A stretch of 64,000 nucleotides of DNA from contig NC_088302.1 of NCBI RefSeq assembly GCF_032854445.1, positions 23,759,788 through 23,823,787 on the forward strand. Direction: 5' to 3'. Of this stretch, positions 58,533-64,000 are shown piece by piece. A model generated the notes under the pieces. The model saw nothing but the letters and a program-made list of their open reading frames with translations. It had not been told where the DNA came from and made no database searches. The translations under genes and the position numbers were made by a program. Source of the stretch: Liolophura sinensis (taxonomy: Eukaryota > Mollusca > Polyplacophora > Chitonida > Chitonidae). The number at the start of each line of letters is the position of its first letter. Position 1 is the first letter of the stretch.

Positions 58533-59600
58533 AAATCAGTCTCTGTTTTTGTTGTTACATCTGTCCTTGATTAGTCAGACACTATGCTCAGCCAAGTTGC
58601 TCCATATTTCTGTATACCATTGATTTAATCCTTGTTAAGCCATTTTCCCTCTTCTGAATGTTTGCTCCTTTTCCCCATCTTCTCGGTGTTTGCCCATTTA
58701 TCTTTTTTGTCAGTGTGTACGCTTTTACTACTCTTCTCAGTGTTTAACTGTTTTACCTCTTCTCAGTGTATTCTAATCTATAGTCCCATGCATCACCCTG
58801 GTTTTTATCTAACTTACAGTTAATGAATGTGCATTCGTTTGAATAAGTGGTAATACTTTTAAGTTGTAAAACTGGATTTTAATTATCGGGGTAATAATAA
58901 AAAGTCTTTTTGAATAGTTAGTAAGTTTGTGAACAGCAACCAATTTGTATTCACCGAGATATATTTAACTTGGCATTGCTTTGAACGAATAGTCTCAAGA
59001 ACCCTGTTGTATTCACTTCAGGAAGTGTTGCAGTTGACATTTGTGACGATGTATACAGATAAGCCTACCATATCCATACATGCTTTACTCTAGCATTTCC
59101 ATTAACCAAATATTTATCCAAATCCAGTTGTATTCTATATTATAATCATTTTGATCTGTTTATTTTCATTTTGTCTCATTTTAGCAGATTATCTTTGTAC
59201 CTCATAAAGTACGCAAGCCAAAAGAATTTCACGTCATGTAGACATCCATTTTGCATATTCCCTTGAAAATAAGGTATTAATATTTAGTTAGTTTTGTAGT
59301 TTTTTTTTTCTTTTTTGTATAAACTTATAGACATGCTTTCAAGGCATCTGTGATATTATTTGTATTTTTTTCCCTCATCTGATAACCAATATTATGTACC
59401 AAAAACCTTTATGGTTCATTTATGTATTATCTTTGGATACACTCTTTTTTTGCTTTCTTGGAAGTTATCATTAACCTGTTTATATTTTTTATTTTTCTTA
59501 AACACAACTTTTGTTTATTCTTGCCTTTAATAGTGTTGATGACATATTACAAAACATACCACACAATAAGCGCTTGCTATTAATCAAAGAATTGTTGTAA

Positions 59601-59606
59601 AATAAA
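59601..59606 (+). promoter_or_regulatory. Candidate polyadenylation signal for isoform b
   Basis: AATAAA followed within about 90 nt by T/GT-rich sequence (ttgtgttgttatttgcg). It is one of several hexamers in the 3' region; 58896 and 60642 are alternatives. Confidence 0.25.
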
Positions 59607-61435
59607 TGAGTGTAAGGCCCGTATAATGCAATCTGTACAAAGAAGTGTAACGCCAACACTATTAGCTGCTGGTTTTTTGCATTATATTGTGTTGTTATTT
59701 GCGAGAAGGCATTATAAGGATGTTTATTATTTGTTGAAATTCATTACGATCTCCAAATGTAGATCATAGTTTATATGTATGAGATTAATTATGATAATTT
59801 GAAATGTGAGAATTGATGAATACATTTGTGTAAGTTCATAAACAAGTTCTTTTTTTTTTCTTCTCCTGAAAGTAAAAGGTTTGTCACACACGTATGGTGC
59901 ATATTAAAGTACGCATATAAAATTGATAGCAGCTGCATAAATGTTTACCTCTCCTGAAAATTGTTAGTGGCAGAGATTCTAATTATTTTTAGTGTTCATT
60001 AAACTGATATACATTTAACATAGTTGTGGATGTCCGGGGAAAGGTAAATGTAGATCTAATCTGGAATGTCTACAACTAATCTAAAATCTTTTTTTTTTTT
60101 TTCTTTTTTTTTTTTTTTCCCCTTGTTTTTGGTGGGAAATGCCTATCGCCTATCTCCAACATTCCTCCTCAGATTTTCTTCGTAAATATGTATGCTGAAT
60201 CTCTGAATTCATACAAATCAATCCAATTAGTAGACATCTTTTACATAGATGTTATTTTTAAAGATAAAAGTCTTCAAAATTTAACTGAAGTAGATAAGTT
60301 TTTTTTTTTTTTTTGCTAAATAAGTTAAATTTCCTGGGAAATTATGTAAAGTTTACTAAATTTGGCACGTTGTTTGGTTTATTCATAGAGATGACAAAGA
60401 AATCAGCCTGTGTACAACTGTGAACTAACAGTTATTTTTTAGACAGCCCCCCAAACAATATATATGCCATTGACAGCATATTGTACAGTGTAAAATTAAG
60501 CCACATGAACACGTATAGATGTTAGTCTTGCCAACGTGCTAGAATAGATCAGCAGATAGTGCATTATTCACCATATGCTTTCGTAGCATTGAACATGCAC
60601 TATTCTCTACTTCATATTGTTTAGTTTTGTTTTAGTTTATGTAATAAATGTAATTTTTTTTAAATAGTTCAATGGGTTAAATATATCACTAATGAACAGT
60701 TTCAGAGTCCAGCTTACTTTCATGGTATTCACCAGACTACCCATGTATCTACGTTGTGAGAAGTAAGTCCTGTATGTAAGAAGACATCAACTTCTGTGCA
60801 GCACTAATGTAAGATCATTTCATGAGAGCTAGTACTTGAACATGGAAGTAAATGTAGACTTCAAGGGTGCTCTGTTGGTAATGGTTATCTCAGTTGTAAC
60901 CTACAAGTTATTCGTAACTTTTTTTGAAGGAAAAATGAGATTTATAGAAAACGTATAAATCTGTATTTTTTTTGTCATGATCGTATGCATAAAAACGTTA
61001 AAGGAGATTTTGTGTTATGTTACTTGCGTTGTAAGTCACAATTTGTAAGTCTTCTACACTTGATGTTGCATAATATTTTCATGTCATTCTGCTATCCCAG
61101 TTAACATGATGTGTTTTTCAGCATATGCCATAGCAGCCATAACACGATATAAGACATGTATTGTACGCGCATTGCCTGTTATAGCTTCAAGTGTCAGGGC
61201 AAAAATCTAAAAACAGAATCACATGCAGTAATGCCAGCGCTAACGGAAATAAACAATTAGTAAAAATCCACCCCAGGCCTTTGTCTTCCATGAATCCACA
61301 TGTAGAGACTTGTGTTCCTGTTTTGTATACAAGACCCCAAGGTCAGTTACTGATTTTGACCTAATGGACAAAAATAAATATGGTCAAAACAGCAAGTATT
61401 ATTTAAATTTATTGTTGGTATATAAAATATATACC

Positions 61436-61460
61436 AACAAATATATATATATATATATAG
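61436..61460. repeat. (AT)n microsatellite
   Basis: A run of about 20 bp of alternating AT preceded by ataccaacaaat. Confidence 0.9.
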
Positions 61461-62029
61461 CAACATTTCATCAGTAGATATTCTGATGCTCTATATCAAT
61501 TTGTCGCAGTCTTGTTTGTTATGTTTTGGTCAAACACAGCAGAATTTATTGAGTGTATTGTTTAATGTATTTTCTCTAAAAATTTGCCTGAAAGAATACA
61601 CTTTTAGAGGGAAAATGTCATTTAGTAGTATTTTTTTTTCGGGAAACTCAGATTTTTCCAGTGGGACATCATGTTACCTTCCAAACAAACCTTTAATCAT
61701 CAAAGATGAATTGAACTCTCAGATTTAGGAAAAGGGAGTAATTTAGTGTTGAAATTTTAGGAAAAAAAAATAGTATATTTACACGTGTATGTACAAGGAT
61801 GTGGGTTTAATTAATGCTTATGAAATGTGACAAGGATAAAAGTTTAGCATTCATCAGACGAATATGTATGGATATGGTGTACAGTGTAAGTATTTGTCAG
61901 AAGAGTGAAGGAGGTTGAGATCGAAATCTTTTGTCTCAAAAGGTAGGAAAAATCCTACTGTATCATGTCGTTTGTCCAAAGTGCTTGTTCACTTTTCATC
62001 TGCCTCTGCCAATATAGCGATTTTGTCTG

Positions 62030-62440
62030 TCTGTCCGTCTATACGTCCATCCGTATTGCTGTCCGGGCTATAACTCCAAGTTTTCAACATTTGGTTTGGT
62101 GGATACATGGATACACAGATGACGATGTGTCGTGACTCACATTTGTCCATGTTCGCGATTGTCATGGTAACCAGTTAGCCTTTTTCCTTATCTATACTAT
62201 ATAAACAGATATGATTTCATGTCCAGGCTACAACTCCATCTGTGTTCTGCATAAAATTTTCAATTGTTGTAGACACGTTTGTCCACTTGTGCGGTTGTCA
62301 TGATTACCGGGTAGCTGTTTTCCTGACACATACTATATAAACAGATATGATTTCATGTTCCAGGTTACAACTCCATCTGTGTTCTGCATAAAATTTTCAA
62401 TTGTTGTGGACACATCTGTCCACTTGCGTGGTTGTCAAGG
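62030..62440. repeat. About 125-bp tandem repeat (2-3 copies)
   Basis: Two close copies share actatataaacagatatgat, acaactccatctgtgttctg and cataaaattttcaattgttg. A third, more diverged, copy precedes them (gtctgtccgtctatacgtcc, gctgtccgggctataactcc). Confidence 0.75.
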
Positions 62441-62635
62441 TAAACACATACCTACCATCAACACCCATCAAGACTCCCCTCAGATGTTATACTCACCACA
62501 ATTTTCTGGTATTCTTTTATACATTTCAAACAAATGCATTTGTTGGGGCATATGTTGTGTTCTAACATTTTGAGAAACTTTTTTCAGATGCCCAAAGGCA
62601 TGTTGTGCATACAGAATGTGTTCAAACAAAATAGC

Positions 62636-62720
62636 TGCCTAACATTTCTGACAGGTCGCATGGTACAGTACGACTTTTTTTTTTACCTTTAGCAAAGAGT
62701 TCAAATTCAAGACTCTCATA
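62636..62720 (+). repeat. Isolated relative of the exon-array unit
   Basis: gcctaacatttctgacaggt, then catggtacagta, poly-T and accttta. It matches the array segment gcctaacatttctgacagat...ggtacagtaggac-T(n)-accttcag. Part of the array unit therefore derives from a dispersed repeat. Confidence 0.65.
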
Positions 62721-63345
62721 ATGCTGTGCCACATCCTCTACCATCCATACAGCACAAACAGTATTAAAGCAGTTTTTGTAAACATTGCCTTCAGCCAGGT
62801 GTAATGGATGTATGTACAATCTACGTCACTGTACCACAACATGTGTCTCCCTGTGGCATACACAGTACAGAACAAACCCACTAACCTCAAGGCCATGTCG
62901 AACCTCTGTCTTATATCTCTGATCTTAACACTAAATGAAGGCTGCAGATTGTTTATTCGTTTTAATATATTCGTGTTTATCTTTCAAAAAGGAATTTAAT
63001 AATTCCAGTGAAGTTAGGATGAAAACAAACAGTGAAATGTTAACCACTGGTAGGATCCTTGATTGGCTGAATCTTTTTGTAGGCAGCAGATTTAGCGAAT
63101 GCCCTGGGGTGATGTGGTTTTCCAGGCTCAGTGCAGTTCCCTCAACCCATTAACCTGGCCAAAGTTATTCAAGTGAAAAACATAAATCAGAAATTGAGTA
63201 ACAAATACTGTATTTCACCTATACTTTTGTGTGTGAATATGCACTTTCAGAAATAAATACAGGACTCAAAATGACACTTTTCATGCCAACGCATGTAAGG
63301 TTTCTGTGATCAGAAATTAACTGATCTTCACAAAGAACATTTAAG

Positions 63346-63490
63346 TACTGTAATTCTTCAACCTTTTCGTATGTTTGTAAGGTGTTTATTCAAGCATATT
63401 CTCAAGGCCTTACTCTGTGTAGACTGATAATATTATACTTTTCGTGAAGCCCTGAAACTGGCCAATTTGACTGAGACGTTCACATGAAAC
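63346..63490 (+). mobile_element. MITE-like element, truncated copy
   Basis: gtactgtaattcttcaacct, then agcatattctcaaggcctta and gccctgaaactggccaattt. The right inverted repeat is not seen. Confidence 0.55.
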
Positions 63491-64000
63491 TGTCACAGTA
63501 CTGCAGTCTGATAACGAGAAAAGGAACAAAGGCTTAGCTTTTAATGGTAACATGAAAACTTAAATTTACTGTATGAGCAAAATGTGGAACACGGCCAATG
63601 GATTCCAACAACAACCTTTTTTTTTTGTCTTCGCCTCATTCCACATAAAACAACAACAGTGTAAATAGACTGATTGTCTCTCCCACAAGAGGCCTCTGTA
63701 TCCATAGCAACACTGGAAATAAGACAGTTTTGTTTGTCTATATACACTAATTCCTCTCAAATTTGGGACAGATAGTAGTAGTGTTGAAAGTAGAATATTA
63801 CATTTCTTTACCAGCCTTTTGGAAAAGTAAAGATACTAGTATATTGTTCATAGATAGTCTAACCATGTAAGAAAAAAGAAACTCAATATTCCTGCTAGAA
63901 TTACATATATATTTTTTCTAAAATGAGCAGATCAGGCGTCCCAGTTTTTAGAAGGAATAGGGTATATACATAAGTATCAATATCACAGTTACATGTTTTA

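Larger units (their letters stand above)
57293..64000 (+). other. 3' UTR and downstream flank
   Basis: Very AT-rich with many poly-T runs. AATAAA hexamers at 58896, 59601 and 60642 are possible cleavage signals; the true 3' end cannot be chosen. A SINE-A tail (58480-58532), an (AT)n tract (61436-61460), a roughly 125-bp tandem repeat (62030-62440), a relative of the exon-array unit (62636-62720) and a MITE-like copy (63346-63490) lie here. No other gene is recognised. Confidence 0.7.

Noticed and set aside
1-64000. CRISPR arrays, operons, tRNA or rRNA genes
   Set aside because: The tandem repeats lack spacer structure, and the sequence is clearly eukaryotic. The only tRNA-like segments are worn SINE heads.

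Overview
The window is AT-rich, intron-rich animal DNA. Dispersed SINE-like elements with tRNA-like heads, MITE-like elements, minisatellites and a Penelope-like retroelement point to a marine lophotrochozoan, most likely a mollusc; the species cannot be named from sequence alone.

One gene accounts for all convincing coding sequence: a plus-strand member of the FE65 / APBB family (amyloid-precursor-protein-binding family B). Sixteen exons plus an alternative last exon can be read between 21443 and 57292. In order they give an N-terminal tyrosine-motif-rich region (21443-22046, 23442-23616), eight 81-nt cassette exons (26549-35841), a WW domain split over two exons (36313-36382, 36847-36971), a linker exon (42805-42929), PTB1 (45023-45242, 45687-45814, 50058-50305), PTB2 (50726-50812, 51184-51299, 51719-51792, 52233-52341, 53046-53114) and two alternative terminal exons (54200-54343 or 57215-57292). 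All introns are GT-AG and every reading phase joins. Without skipping, the visible protein is about 957 residues (distal last exon) or 979 (proximal). The first visible exon is entered in phase 1, so the start codon lies upstream and was not identified.

Layout: 1-21442 is 5' flank or first intron, with SINEs, short tandem arrays and a promoter-like motif cluster near 18915-18965. At 23836-35735 lies a tandem array of about 1.45-1.5 kb units; seven of them each carry an intact, frame-neutral 27-codon exon, and the first is interrupted by a 1.67-kb Penelope-like element with long inverted terminal repeats. At 36972-42804 a long intron contains a 22-bp minisatellite and a second tandem array (about 189 bp x 7) whose units carry decayed copies of the acceptor and start of the following exon. 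The PTB region follows, then alternative 3' ends and a long 3' UTR and flank.

The main unusual item is the cassette array. The gene has multiplied a short exon encoding a DD-L-Y-S-VV-NKPKKK motif, giving up to nine related tyrosine/basic motifs ahead of the WW and PTB domains of an adaptor that is known in vertebrates to bind APP-family tails and shuttle to the nucleus.
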